Assembly (NCBI GenBank): GCA_963783355.1
Contig: CAWANF010000005.1
Coordinates: forward strand, 62,001-126,000
Origin: CAWANF01 sp963783355
Lineage (GTDB): Bacteria; Bacteroidota; Rhodothermia; Balneolales; DATFMH01
DNA: 64,000 bases
Reading direction: 5' to 3'
Below, piece after piece: positions 10,036 to 18,296 of this stretch. Position 1 is the first letter of the stretch. Every line of letters begins with the position of its first letter. A model generated the notes under the pieces. The model was not told where the DNA came from. It worked only from the letters and a program-made list of their open reading frames with translations, and ran no database searches. The position numbers were made by a program, and so were the translations under genes.

Positions 10036-10722
10036 TTACAGAACCGACAACCAGACATGAGAAGCGATACTCGGCGGTATGAGAAAACGTTCATTTTCAA
10101 CTTCTATCCTGATTTCTCCTTTATCGATTCCTAAAACCAGCACTTTCGATTCCAGCACAAGATTCAAATGCGACATAAGGTTGAGCTGGTCCTTATCCTG
10201 TGTTCTAACTCTTTTAATTACACCCCTTTGTTTTTCATTGATATCTATTAAGCAAACAAGATCATCGGAAGGCGGCAAGATGAGTTCCGCGGTCGGGATG
10301 GGATCTCCATGTGGATCATGCGTGGGATGACCGAGAAATTCCGCAATGCGCGACTCGAAATCTTCACTTATCACATGTTCAAGGCGATCGGCTTCTTCGT
10401 GAACTTCATCCCATGAATAACCCAATGCTTCGGTTAAATACAATTCAAGCAGGCGATGATGTCGAACAATTTCGAGGGCTATTTTACGGCCGGCCTCAGT
10501 TAAAGCTACACCATGATAAGGTTCGTGGCGCACAAGCTTTAACTCAGCCAGTTTTTTGAGCATTCCGGTGACCGAAGCAGGACGCACTTTCATTTTATCT
10601 GACAAAGCCTGTGTCGAGACCGTTCTGTCAAACTCCTCAAACAAAAATATATGTTTGAGATAATCTTCCTGAGATTCACTCAGTTTAAGCTTTTCTTTTT
10701 GCATCAACCCGGCCATTGTCAA
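10036..10722 (-). CDS. mntR: DtxR/MntR-family metal-dependent transcriptional regulator
   Basis: A 228-residue iron/manganese-responsive repressor. Residues about 10-75 form the winged helix (SESQEDYLKHIFLFEE, VSTQALSDKMKVRPASVTGMLKKLAEL); residues 75-150 form the dimerisation and metal-binding domain (HHRLLELYLTEALGYSWDEVHEEADRLEHVIS, where the His and Glu residues are the usual ligands); the last 75 residues form the SH3-like FeoA-type domain. It lies 10 bases downstream of the Nramp-Usp gene on the same strand, so transporter and repressor form one unit. A DtxR-like box in the promoter of that unit (12695-12710) is the probable target. Mn2+ rather than Fe2+ as effector is inferred from the Nramp partner. 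Confidence 0.9.
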   Translation of the reverse strand: MTMAGLMQKEKLKLSESQEDYLKHIFLFEEFDRTVSTQALSDKMKVRPASVTGMLKKLAELKLVRHEPYHGVALTEAGRKIALEIVRHHRLLELYLTEALGYSWDEVHEEADRLEHVISEDFESRIAEFLGHPTHDPHGDPIPTAELILPPSDDLVCLIDINEKQRGVIKRVRTQDKDQLNLMSHLNLVLESKVLVLGIDKGEIRIEVENERFLIPPSIASHVWLSVL

Positions 10723-10732
10723 ATCAAATCCA

Positions 10733-12634
10733 TTATACGATTAATACCGGAATGTTCACTTTATGGCGTACGGTATCGACGGTTTGCCCGAGAACAAGAT
10801 CTTTAACCCTGCGATGTCCGTGAGCACCCATAACAAGCATGTCCGCTTCTGCTTTTTCCACCAAACCCGGAACCACTTTTTTCGGATCTCCATATCCCAT
10901 CCGGTAACTGACATTCAGTCCCTTCTTTTTAAGCGAAGAAATATACTCTTCCAGTTTGAGTTTATCACGCTCTGTTTCAAAATCAGATATTTCTCCGCCC
11001 AAAATAAGAGCCCCGGCGGTTTCAACGATATGGATCAGAATATATTCCGTTTTTTTGGTTCCCTGGCTCACTGCATTACTGATAGCTCTCAAATCGCTGT
11101 CTGAGAAGTCAACGGTGACTGCAATTCTTTGATAGGCCTTCAGTGTAATCAACTCATCCAAAGATTTCCCATAATCGATATGTGGCGTCTTGGCAACATA
11201 TTCACGCATTTTTCTGATCCTCGATACTAATGGGCGGAATGTAATGTACAACAGTAAGATACCGGCTGCGATGGATATAAAAATAATTGGAATTTGCAAC
11301 CATAAAACATGATAGTTTTTGAGCCAGTCAGTAAATGTTTCAATGACCAGTTGCACATTTAGCGCAACAATAATAATGGCTGTAGCCCATGAAGCTAATT
11401 TCACCCACAACCCAATTTCTTCCCCATTCATTTTCTTTCGATCACTGACAAAGTGAATCAATGGAATGACGGCAAAGCCTAATTGCAGACTCAATATGAC
11501 CTGGCTCAAAATCAATAACGAATCCGATGATTGCGGGCCCATATACAGGATGGTCAAAAAGGCTGGAATGATAGCCAGCAAGCGCGTGATAAGCCGTCGA
11601 ACCCACGGTTGTATCCGTAAATGAAGATAGCCTTCCATCACAATTTGCCCGGCCAGCGTTCCGGTAATGGTAGAACTTTGTCCGGCAGCAATTAAGGCTA
11701 TAGCAAATAATATTGGTGCCAGGTGGGAACCCAATAGCGGTTCGAGTAATCGATGTGCATCCTGAATACCCGCAATATTAAAGTGCCCGGAAGTATAAAA
11801 TGTCGCCGCGGCCAATATCAGAATGGCAGCATTCACAAAAAAAGCGAGATTCAAAGCGATAACAGAATCAACCAGATTATACTTGATAGCAGATTTTAAT
11901 CCAGCGCGTGTAGGAGTAATTTTACGGGTCTGAACCAGTGCGGAATGCAGATACAAATTATGAGGCATAACGGTAGCACCAATAATACCTATGGCCACAT
12001 ACAACGCATATGATGAGGGAATATGGGGAACAAAACCCGTAACAATCTGTCCCATATCAGGTTTAGCCAGAATCAAGTTGATCAGAAAAGAAATGCCTAT
12101 AATGGAAATGAGCCCAACGATAAAAGCCTCCATTTTGCGCATTCCGTATTTTTGGAACAGCAAGAGTAAAAATGTATCGAGTACGGTTATGGAGACCCCA
12201 ATGAGCAATGGCAAACCAAAAAGCAGATTTAATCCGATAGCCATGCCCAAAACTTCCGCTAAGTCGGTGGCGGCGATAGCGATTTCAGCTAATATATACA
12301 GGAAGAAATTTACGGCTGGAGAATAGGTTTCCCGAGAAGCCTGTGCAAGATCGCGGCCGCGTACCAAACCCAGTTTTGCACTCAGGTATTGCAACAAAAC
12401 AGCCATCATGTTCGATAAAAGCAACACCCATATCAAGGCATAGGCAAAATGACTTCCCCCTGCAATATCGGTAGCCCAGTTTCCAGGATCCATATAGCCA
12501 ACACTGACAAGGTAAGCCGGACCTAAAAATGCCCACAACCGCCGCCATTTATTTTTTTGACTTATCGTATCGATAGATGAATGAACATCTTCGAGTGAAT
12601 GATGATCCGAATCTACATGTTTATTCAAATTCAT
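10733..12634 (-). CDS. mntH: Nramp-family Mn2+/Fe2+ transporter fused to a universal stress protein domain
   Basis: A 633-residue fusion. Residues about 30-470 are an Nramp transporter of about 11 membrane helices with both signature sites: DPGN at 49-52 in helix 1 and MPHN in helix 6 (GATVMPHNLYLHSALVQ). The methionine beside PHN is characteristic of Mn2+/Fe2+ rather than Mg2+ or Al3+ carriers. Residues about 505-633 are a UspA-like domain (RIAVTVDFSDSD, then GDPKKVVPGLVEKAEADMLVMGAHGHRRV), including the G-x2-G-x9-G-type nucleotide-binding signature region. Stand-alone MntH lacks the Usp part, which may bind ATP and gate transport. It is followed after 10 bases by the MntR-like gene and preceded by a promoter with a MntR-type box. 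Confidence 0.93.
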   Translation of the reverse strand: MNLNKHVDSDHHSLEDVHSSIDTISQKNKWRRLWAFLGPAYLVSVGYMDPGNWATDIAGGSHFAYALIWVLLLSNMMAVLLQYLSAKLGLVRGRDLAQASRETYSPAVNFFLYILAEIAIAATDLAEVLGMAIGLNLLFGLPLLIGVSITVLDTFLLLLFQKYGMRKMEAFIVGLISIIGISFLINLILAKPDMGQIVTGFVPHIPSSYALYVAIGIIGATVMPHNLYLHSALVQTRKITPTRAGLKSAIKYNLVDSVIALNLAFFVNAAILILAAATFYTSGHFNIAGIQDAHRLLEPLLGSHLAPILFAIALIAAGQSSTITGTLAGQIVMEGYLHLRIQPWVRRLITRLLAIIPAFLTILYMGPQSSDSLLILSQVILSLQLGFAVIPLIHFVSDRKKMNGEEIGLWVKLASWATAIIIVALNVQLVIETFTDWLKNYHVLWLQIPIIFISIAAGILLLYITFRPLVSRIRKMREYVAKTPHIDYGKSLDELITLKAYQRIAVTVDFSDSDLRAISNAVSQGTKKTEYILIHIVETAGALILGGEISDFETERDKLKLEEYISSLKKKGLNVSYRMGYGDPKKVVPGLVEKAEADMLVMGAHGHRRVKDLVLGQTVDTVRHKVNIPVLIV

Positions 12635-12690
12635 TACTTAGAAATTCCCTGAATCTGCGGGTATGTCTTTAAATATCGTTTCAACATACA

Positions 12691-12722
12691 CGAATTTAGC
12701 CTTACCTAAAAATTTTGTCAAA
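12691..12722 (-). promoter_or_regulatory. Promoter of the Nramp-mntR unit
   Basis: On the minus strand TTTG (12719-12722) is followed after exactly 20 bases by TAAATTCG (12691-12698), one base off the Bacteroidota -7 consensus TAnnTTTG. The expected start of transcription is near 12684, leaving a leader of about 50 bases before the ATG at 12634. The element overlaps the palindrome at 12695-12710. Confidence 0.55.
12695..12710. promoter_or_regulatory. Candidate MntR/DtxR operator
   Basis: TTTAGCCTTACCTAAA is an inverted repeat with TTTAG/CTAAA arms. On the other strand it reads TTTAGGTAAGGCTAAA, close to the DtxR/SirR-type consensus TTTAGGnnnnCCTAAA. It occupies the spacer and part of the -7 element of the Nramp promoter, where a bound repressor would block RNA polymerase. 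Its location in front of an operon that encodes a DtxR-family regulator makes autoregulation by metal likely. Confidence 0.55.
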
Positions 12723-12865
12723 TATTTTTCAAGAATCCTAATAATAATTATCCCGCAGGTTCCTCTAATAATTCTTTGCTGCACAGCCCCTCTTAATAAA
12801 AAGGTAATATTTAAGAAATAACGGCTTTACAATAATTCCTTTTCTTTTGAAAAAAATATTGCGAT

Positions 12866-13744
12866 ATGGAAAAAAGAAACATTGATATTGTAGTCCTCTC
12901 GGACCTTCACCTTGGCACCCATGGCTGCCGGGCGGAAGAATTGTGGCGTTACCTGGAAAATGTCAATCCGGGTCAACTCATTTTAAACGGTGATATCATC
13001 GACATATGGCAATTTCGTAAGAACTACTGGCCGGAATCACATCGTAAAGTGTTGAATAAACTGCTGGACTTCATTACTTCCGATATTCCCGTTTATTACC
13101 TTACCGGCAATCATGATGAATTGTTAAGAAAATATACGAAACTCAAACTGGCTAATTTCGAATTGCGTGACAAACTGGTTTTGAATATTGACGGGAAAAA
13201 AGCGTGGATTTTCCATGGTGACGTCTTTGATGTAACGATGCAGTATTCTAAATGGCTGGCTAAGCTGGGGGCCATTGGCTACGACATATTGATTATTCTG
13301 AATCACGTGGTCAACTTCTTTTCTGAAAAAATGGGCAAAGGCCGCATCTCCATATCGAAAAAGATTAAAGACAGTGTAAAATCGGCAGTAAAATATATCA
13401 GTGATTTTGAACAGACAGCTACGGATCTGGCTATTGCCAACGGATACGATTACGTTATCTGCGGACATATCCATCAACCGCGGATCGATGAATACAAAAA
13501 CGAAGATGGAAGCGTCCTGTATCTTAACTCCGGCGATTGGATCGAAAATCTGACTTCCCTGGAATTCTACGATAAAGAATGGCACATCTATCGATATGAA
13601 GAAGAAACCGTTCCGGTTCCTGTTGAATCAGATATTTCAACAAAATTACCCAAAAAATCAGCTCGAAGACGATATTACGACCGTGCCCATAATAATGGCG
13701 TTTCGGAGCAGATGATGTATTTATTTGAAAATTTACGCCAGTGA
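12866..13744 (+). CDS. Metallophosphoesterase, LpxH-like UDP-2,3-diacylglucosamine diphosphatase
   Basis: A 292-residue calcineurin-like phosphoesterase with the complete dimetal motif set in order: DLHLG (DxH), NGDIIDIW (GDxxD), LTGNHDE (GNHD), FHGDVFD, and CGHIHQPRID (GHxH), followed by NSGDWIENLTSLEF. This arrangement and the DIWQFRK segment match the Bacteroidota LpxH-like group, which cleaves UDP-2,3-diacylglucosamine to lipid X in lipid A synthesis. The protein is about 50 residues longer than Enterobacteria LpxH, with a basic C-terminal tail. It is monocistronic and divergent from the Nramp unit across 231 AT-rich bases. Other phosphoesterases share the core, so the exact substrate is inferred. 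Confidence 0.8.
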   Translation: MEKRNIDIVVLSDLHLGTHGCRAEELWRYLENVNPGQLILNGDIIDIWQFRKNYWPESHRKVLNKLLDFITSDIPVYYLTGNHDELLRKYTKLKLANFELRDKLVLNIDGKKAWIFHGDVFDVTMQYSKWLAKLGAIGYDILIILNHVVNFFSEKMGKGRISISKKIKDSVKSAVKYISDFEQTATDLAIANGYDYVICGHIHQPRIDEYKNEDGSVLYLNSGDWIENLTSLEFYDKEWHIYRYEEETVPVPVESDISTKLPKKSARRRYYDRAHNNGVSEQMMYLFENLRQ

Positions 13745-13807
13745 AAAAATAAATTTCAGAATAAAAGTTTGTCTTCCTTCTTTCACCATGTCCCTAAAAA
13801 TAGCGGT

Positions 13808-15586
13808 TTACAATCCGTCTCCAACTTCTATGAGCTGATCCGAAATTCCCTCGGTTGTTTTGCCAAACCTGAAAATCACGAACACTATCAGGGCAATTGC
13901 CACAGGATAAATGATCCACATCGGCCATTCGAATACAGCATCCAGGATGAGGGCGATGGTACTTATTCCACCTACCACAATCGCATAAGGTAACTGTGTG
14001 CGAACGTGCTCGACATGATCACACTGACTCGCCAGGGAACTTAAAATAGTAGTATCCGAAATCGGTGAACAATGATCTCCAAATACGGAACCAGCCAGTA
14101 CAGAACTGACACTGGAGTAAATCAGTTCATGAATTGTAGCATATTCTATACCATTGAGTTGCCCAATATTCCACATAAGAGGAATCACCAGTGGCATTAA
14201 AATCCCCATTGTTCCCCAACTCGAACCGGTAGCAAAACTGGTCAGGGCCGACAAAATAAAGATGAGAACCGGAATCCAGAATGGATTTAAGGTATCATTG
14301 AAAACCGATACCAGGTAATCCGCCGTATGCAAATCCTTAGTTATGGCGCTCAACGCCCAGGCTAAAACCAGGATCACCAGGCCATCAAACATCATATGCA
14401 TACCCTTCATCATCGATTCCAGTGTTTTCTCAATGCTGAGCAATTTTTGCCCGACGGTCATGACTGATGCCACAACCACTGCCAAAAGAGATCCCCATAA
14501 CAATGCGGCATAGGAATCCGCTGAAGAAATGATTTCCTGGATCGATGAACCTTTACCGGAAATGAATAAGCCGGCAATGGTACCAACGACCAAAATGATA
14601 ATAGGGATAGCGGCATTCAAAAAATGCGATTTTATCCCGCTAACCTCTTGTTCTTCAATCTCCTTCTTCCACAAATTGTACTTGTCCAGTGAAGGATCAT
14701 GCTTCGCGTTCAGCAAGTCGATGCGTGATTTCAGCATCGGACCGAAATCACGGCCGGAGAAGGCAATGACCAACACGAAAATGACTGTCAAAAAAGCATA
14801 AAAGTTATAAGGAAGGGAATTAACGAATACCAAATAGGCTGCCTCGTGATAGGTTGGCATGGCGGCTTCCGCATCCGCGATATAGGCTACCATCGCTCCT
14901 ATCCAGGTACTGACTAAAGCAATCGTTGCTACCGGGGCCGCCGTTGAATCGACCAGGTAAGCCAGTTTAGCCCGGCTGATGCGCAGTTTATCCGTAAGCG
15001 GACGCATCGTATTTCCCACAATCATGGTATTGGCGTAGTCATCAAAAAAAACGATAAACCCGAGAAAGGCTGTCATGATTTGTCCGCCGCGCCGGTTCTT
15101 GACGTAACGGGTCATCACATCTATGATTCCTTTGGTACCGCCATTTTCCGAAATGATGCCGATCATCCCTCCAATCAATAAACTGAAGAGAATGATGCTG
15201 ACGTGACTGGCATCGGCGATGGCCGGGACGATATAATCGGTGATCGTAGAAAAAAAACCGGTGAATATTCCAATTAGTGAACTCCCTTTTACTAAAATAG
15301 CACCTACCCAGATACTTAAAAACAAAGCGATGAGGACTTGCCGGAACAACAACGCTATGGCGATAGCGACGAGCGGCGGGATGATGCTCGTCCATGATGC
15401 TTTCGGTATTTTCGACAACAGATCCCCGGGCTTTTTTTTCTGAACAGATGGATGATCTACCGGCTTCTCAACCGTTACACTGTCACTGACCGGAGAATTT
15501 TGTCCGACAGCATTATTCGTGCGAACGATGAGCATGATCAAAACAAAAAGCCCTATCGCTGATATACCAAGCCACTCTTTTCGCAT
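13808..15586 (-). CDS. nhaC: NhaC-family Na+/H+ antiporter
   Basis: A 592-residue polytopic membrane protein. After an N-terminal hydrophobic segment and a charged linker (about 30-60, rich in Lys, Pro and Asp), about a dozen membrane helices follow. Family features include FFDDYANTMIVGNTMRPLTDK, STAAPVATIALVSTWIGAM, FATGSSWGTMGILMPLVIPL and SVFGDHCSPISDTTILSS, which line the transport path in NhaC/Dass-type carriers. It exchanges Na+ for H+ for sodium and pH homeostasis. The N-terminal periplasmic extension is longer than in typical NhaC. It lies 124 bases downstream of gltX; a hairpin between them suggests a separate transcript. It is convergent with the LpxH-like gene. Confidence 0.87.
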   Translation of the reverse strand: MRKEWLGISAIGLFVLIMLIVRTNNAVGQNSPVSDSVTVEKPVDHPSVQKKKPGDLLSKIPKASWTSIIPPLVAIAIALLFRQVLIALFLSIWVGAILVKGSSLIGIFTGFFSTITDYIVPAIADASHVSIILFSLLIGGMIGIISENGGTKGIIDVMTRYVKNRRGGQIMTAFLGFIVFFDDYANTMIVGNTMRPLTDKLRISRAKLAYLVDSTAAPVATIALVSTWIGAMVAYIADAEAAMPTYHEAAYLVFVNSLPYNFYAFLTVIFVLVIAFSGRDFGPMLKSRIDLLNAKHDPSLDKYNLWKKEIEEQEVSGIKSHFLNAAIPIIILVVGTIAGLFISGKGSSIQEIISSADSYAALLWGSLLAVVVASVMTVGQKLLSIEKTLESMMKGMHMMFDGLVILVLAWALSAITKDLHTADYLVSVFNDTLNPFWIPVLIFILSALTSFATGSSWGTMGILMPLVIPLMWNIGQLNGIEYATIHELIYSSVSSVLAGSVFGDHCSPISDTTILSSLASQCDHVEHVRTQLPYAIVVGGISTIALILDAVFEWPMWIIYPVAIALIVFVIFRFGKTTEGISDQLIEVGDGL

Positions 15587-15680
15587 GTTCTCTCTTGTTT
15601 GAAATTAAACACCCCGGACTGACGAGGAAATCTTCTGATAAATAGTATTAAATAAACGGGTTTCCTGAAAATTCAAAATT

Positions 15681-15704
15681 CACTTTCAGAAAATCTGAAA
15701 AAGT
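15681..15704 (-). terminator. Hairpin after gltX
   Basis: Starting 6 bases after the gltX stop, the minus strand forms TTTCAGA - TTT - TCTGAAA, extendable to CAC/GTG at the base with a two-T bulge, followed by a T-rich tract (AATTTTGAATTTT). The stem is AT-rich and the tract is broken, so it is a moderate terminator candidate separating gltX from nhaC. Confidence 0.4.
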
Positions 15705-15710
15705 GGCCGT

Positions 15711-17201
15711 TTAACCTAATTCATCAACGGCTTTCTGCAGACGCTCCAGTGTCTCTTCCCGGCCGAGAAGCTCCATCATATCGAATAATTCAGGACCGAA
15801 TCCCATGCCGCTCACGGCCAGGCGTGTAGGCTGGGCTAATTTGCCAAAACCGACTTCCTTCTCTTCCAATATCTTTTTTAACACTTCCTTGAGTTCCGGA
15901 CCATTCCACAAACCGGGATCCATATCACGTAATGCTTTTTTATAGGCTAAAACCAGTTTCCCGCTATTCTCTTTCCATGCTTTTCTGACTGTCTTTTCGT
16001 CGTACGCTTTGGGCCGTTCAAAGAAATACGGAGCCTGTGTCACAAATTCTTCTACTAATTGAGCCCTATCTTTCATCAGGCTGATAACCGTTTTCAAATA
16101 CTCATCTGAATAACCGGTATATCCATGCGTTTTAGCGATCTCACGGACCTGATCAACCAGTGACTCATCCGGTTTTGCACGAAGATATTGTTCGTTATAC
16201 CATAACAGCTTCTTCGGATTGAATACCGCCCCGCTTTTGCTTACACGTTCCAGGCTGAACTCGCTGGTTAATTCTTCCATGCCCATCACTTCCCGGTTAT
16301 CGCCCGGGCTCCAGCCCAGATATGCCAGGAAATTCACTAATGCTTCCGACTCATATTGCAGATTGATATAATCACGTACATTCACCGGTATTCCCAGTTT
16401 GTCGGCATTACGTTTCGATAATTTTCCACCGGTCGGAGACATTATTAAGGGCAAATGCGCCATTTTCGGCATTTCCCAGCCCAGATATTGATATAATAAA
16501 ATGTGTTTCGGAGCACTGCTGAGCCATTCTTCACCGCGGATAACATGAGTAACACCCATCATGTGATCGTCCACCACATTTGCGAGGTGATATGTCGGCA
16601 GGCCGTCCGATTTTAATAATACCTGGTCGTCCAGGCCGTGACTTTCAAACGAAACGAAACCGCGAATTTCATCTTCAAAACGAATGGTCTCACGGCGAGG
16701 AACTTTCAGGCGGACCACAAACGCTTCACCTGACGCTAAACGGCTTTCCACTTCATCTTTGGGAAGCGTCAGGCTGTTTTTCATCGACATACGGGTGATG
16801 GCATCATATTTCGGAGAAGGATTTCCCGATTTTTGCAACCGCTCGCGCATATCGTTGATTTCTTCCTCGGTATCGAAAGCATAATACGCCTGCCCCTGTT
16901 CGATCAGTTTATCCGAGTAGATTTTATAGATATCGGAGCGCTCGCTTTGACGATACGGTCCCACTTTCCCGGGTTTGCCCGGGCCTTCGTCGTAATCCAT
17001 TCCGGCCCATTTCAGAGAACGGATAATATCCTCTTCGGCGCCTTCAACATACCTGTTCTGATCCGTGTCTTCAATGCGAAGGATGAAGACACCGCCATGG
17101 TGACGGGCATAAAGAAAATTATACAAAGCGGTGCGTAATCCGCCTATGTGTAACAAACCGGTTGGTGATGGTGCAAAACGAACACGTACAGTATCAGACA
17201 T
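15711..17201 (-). CDS. gltX: Glutamate--tRNA ligase
   Basis: A 496-residue class I aminoacyl-tRNA synthetase that charges tRNA-Glu. The N terminus carries RFAPSPTGLLHIGG, whose HIGG (18-21) is the HIGH motif; KLSKR at 260-264 is the KMSKS equivalent. The intervening LRIEDTDQNR and IRGEEWLSSAPKHI are standard GltX/GlnS signatures. The C-terminal helical anticodon-binding region (about 330-496) is complete. The length is normal for bacteria. It is divergent from the WbqC-like gene, with a good promoter at 17244-17274 and a hairpin right after its stop. Confidence 0.97.
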   Translation of the reverse strand: MSDTVRVRFAPSPTGLLHIGGLRTALYNFLYARHHGGVFILRIEDTDQNRYVEGAEEDIIRSLKWAGMDYDEGPGKPGKVGPYRQSERSDIYKIYSDKLIEQGQAYYAFDTEEEINDMRERLQKSGNPSPKYDAITRMSMKNSLTLPKDEVESRLASGEAFVVRLKVPRRETIRFEDEIRGFVSFESHGLDDQVLLKSDGLPTYHLANVVDDHMMGVTHVIRGEEWLSSAPKHILLYQYLGWEMPKMAHLPLIMSPTGGKLSKRNADKLGIPVNVRDYINLQYESEALVNFLAYLGWSPGDNREVMGMEELTSEFSLERVSKSGAVFNPKKLLWYNEQYLRAKPDESLVDQVREIAKTHGYTGYSDEYLKTVISLMKDRAQLVEEFVTQAPYFFERPKAYDEKTVRKAWKENSGKLVLAYKKALRDMDPGLWNGPELKEVLKKILEEKEVGFGKLAQPTRLAVSGMGFGPELFDMMELLGREETLERLQKAVDELG

Positions 17202-17243
17202 TCTATTGAAGAGAATTTAATTACGATTGATTTAAATGAATCC

Positions 17244-17274
17244 CAAAAATAAGGATACTATGCATGGCCAACAA
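17244..17274 (-). promoter_or_regulatory. gltX promoter
   Basis: On the minus strand TTG (17272-17274, within GTTGTTG) is followed after 20 bases by TATTTTTG (17244-17251), a perfect fit to the Bacteroidota -7 consensus TAnnTTTG. The predicted transcript starts near 17237, leaving about 35 bases of leader before the ATG at 17201. Confidence 0.6.
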
Positions 17275-17378
17275 CATTAATCACTAAATTATCGAATACG
17301 GCTATATAAACTGTCTTCTGAATCTAAACAGAGAAATACTATCTTTCATTTCAATCCGGATATATATTCTATTTTTTT

Positions 17379-18047
17379 ATGAAACTCGCACTATTGACAC
17401 CGGCTTTGACTCCCGATTTGCATGATCTGGCCATCATGATGCAATCGGACCGTGTTGTTTTGCTGGATTCGATGAAATTTTCCCGAAAAAGCCGTCTTCA
17501 TCGTGCGAAAATACGAACTCCGGAAGGCTTCCAATGGATCAATATTCCTATAAAAACAGAAGATCGGGACCAATCGCTGCCGGAAGTCCGTATCGATCAT
17601 TCCGAAGACTGGATCACTTCTATTCTCAGGGCTCTTCGTTTTAATTATCGTAACAGTATTTATTTTGATTTTTACGAGCCGGAAATCACCGCCGATTTCA
17701 ACAAGGCCCGGGATTATGAATATTTATTAGACTTTAACAAATATTTTCGGGACCGGCTGTTCACCTATCTTTATATTGAACCAAAAGCGGAGTGGTCCAG
17801 TGAGATTCCGGAATACGATCCGAATCCCGATTTATTTGCCCGAAACCTGAATGCCGATGTCGTCTGCCAGGAACATGACAGCCGGCATTATATGAGGCAG
17901 GCCAGTCACAAAATGGAAATTGAATTCAACCATCCTGTTTACCATCAGCATTTTAAAGGATTTGTTCCTTATTGCAGTCTGCTTGATGTCTTATTTCAGT
18001 TCGGACCAACGGCATTTCATCTTCTGGACACACTAAAAAAATCATAG
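17379..18047 (+). CDS. WbqC-like family protein
   Basis: A 222-residue soluble protein of the WbqC-like family: MKLALLTPALTPDLHDLAIM at the start, DSMKFSRKSRLHRAKIRTPEG, INIPIKTEDRDQSLPEVRI, and a C-terminal HFKGFVPYCSLLDVLFQFGP. Family members are frequent in O-antigen and surface-glycan loci and are proposed to modify sugars or add amino-acid-like groups, but the reaction is not established. This copy is not in a glycan cluster; in Bacteroidota WbqC genes often stand near signal peptidase or translation genes. It is divergent from gltX, with 177 bases between them. The ATG at 17379 is the only good start. Confidence 0.8.
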   Translation: MKLALLTPALTPDLHDLAIMMQSDRVVLLDSMKFSRKSRLHRAKIRTPEGFQWINIPIKTEDRDQSLPEVRIDHSEDWITSILRALRFNYRNSIYFDFYEPEITADFNKARDYEYLLDFNKYFRDRLFTYLYIEPKAEWSSEIPEYDPNPDLFARNLNADVVCQEHDSRHYMRQASHKMEIEFNHPVYHQHFKGFVPYCSLLDVLFQFGPTAFHLLDTLKKS

Positions 18048-18155
18048 CCGGGAATAATTTTTGGATTAAAATCTTCGTGCCGAACTTGCAACCAAATGAT
18101 AATTATGTAATTTGAGGCTGAACACTATCATTAATTTGTTTGACAGGATTCTCTT

Positions 18156-18287
18156 ATGCCGGATAAGAATAATGGCCCCAAAAAAAAGAGGGCTAACTGG
18201 AAAAAGATCTACATTGCTGTCTTCCTGACAGGGATATTTTATATCCTGGCCATGGCCGTCTTCACCATGATTTATAACAAACCCTGA
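18156..18287 (+). CDS. 43-residue single-pass membrane protein preceding the symporter
   Basis: The ATG at 18156 opens a 43-codon frame ending at TGA 18285-18287. The product has a strongly basic first third (KKKRANWKK) and one hydrophobic helix (about residues 19-39, IYIAVFLTGIFYILAMAVF) with a short polar tail. The positive-inside rule puts the N terminus in the cytoplasm. It ends 9 bases before the symporter ATG on the same strand, so the two are probably co-translated. Small helical partners encoded just before sodium-solute symporters are known in several bacteria. I recognise no specific family; a subunit or chaperone role is inference. Confidence 0.55.
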   Translation: MPDKNNGPKKKRANWKKIYIAVFLTGIFYILAMAVFTMIYNKP

Positions 18288-18296
18288 CGGCAAATT

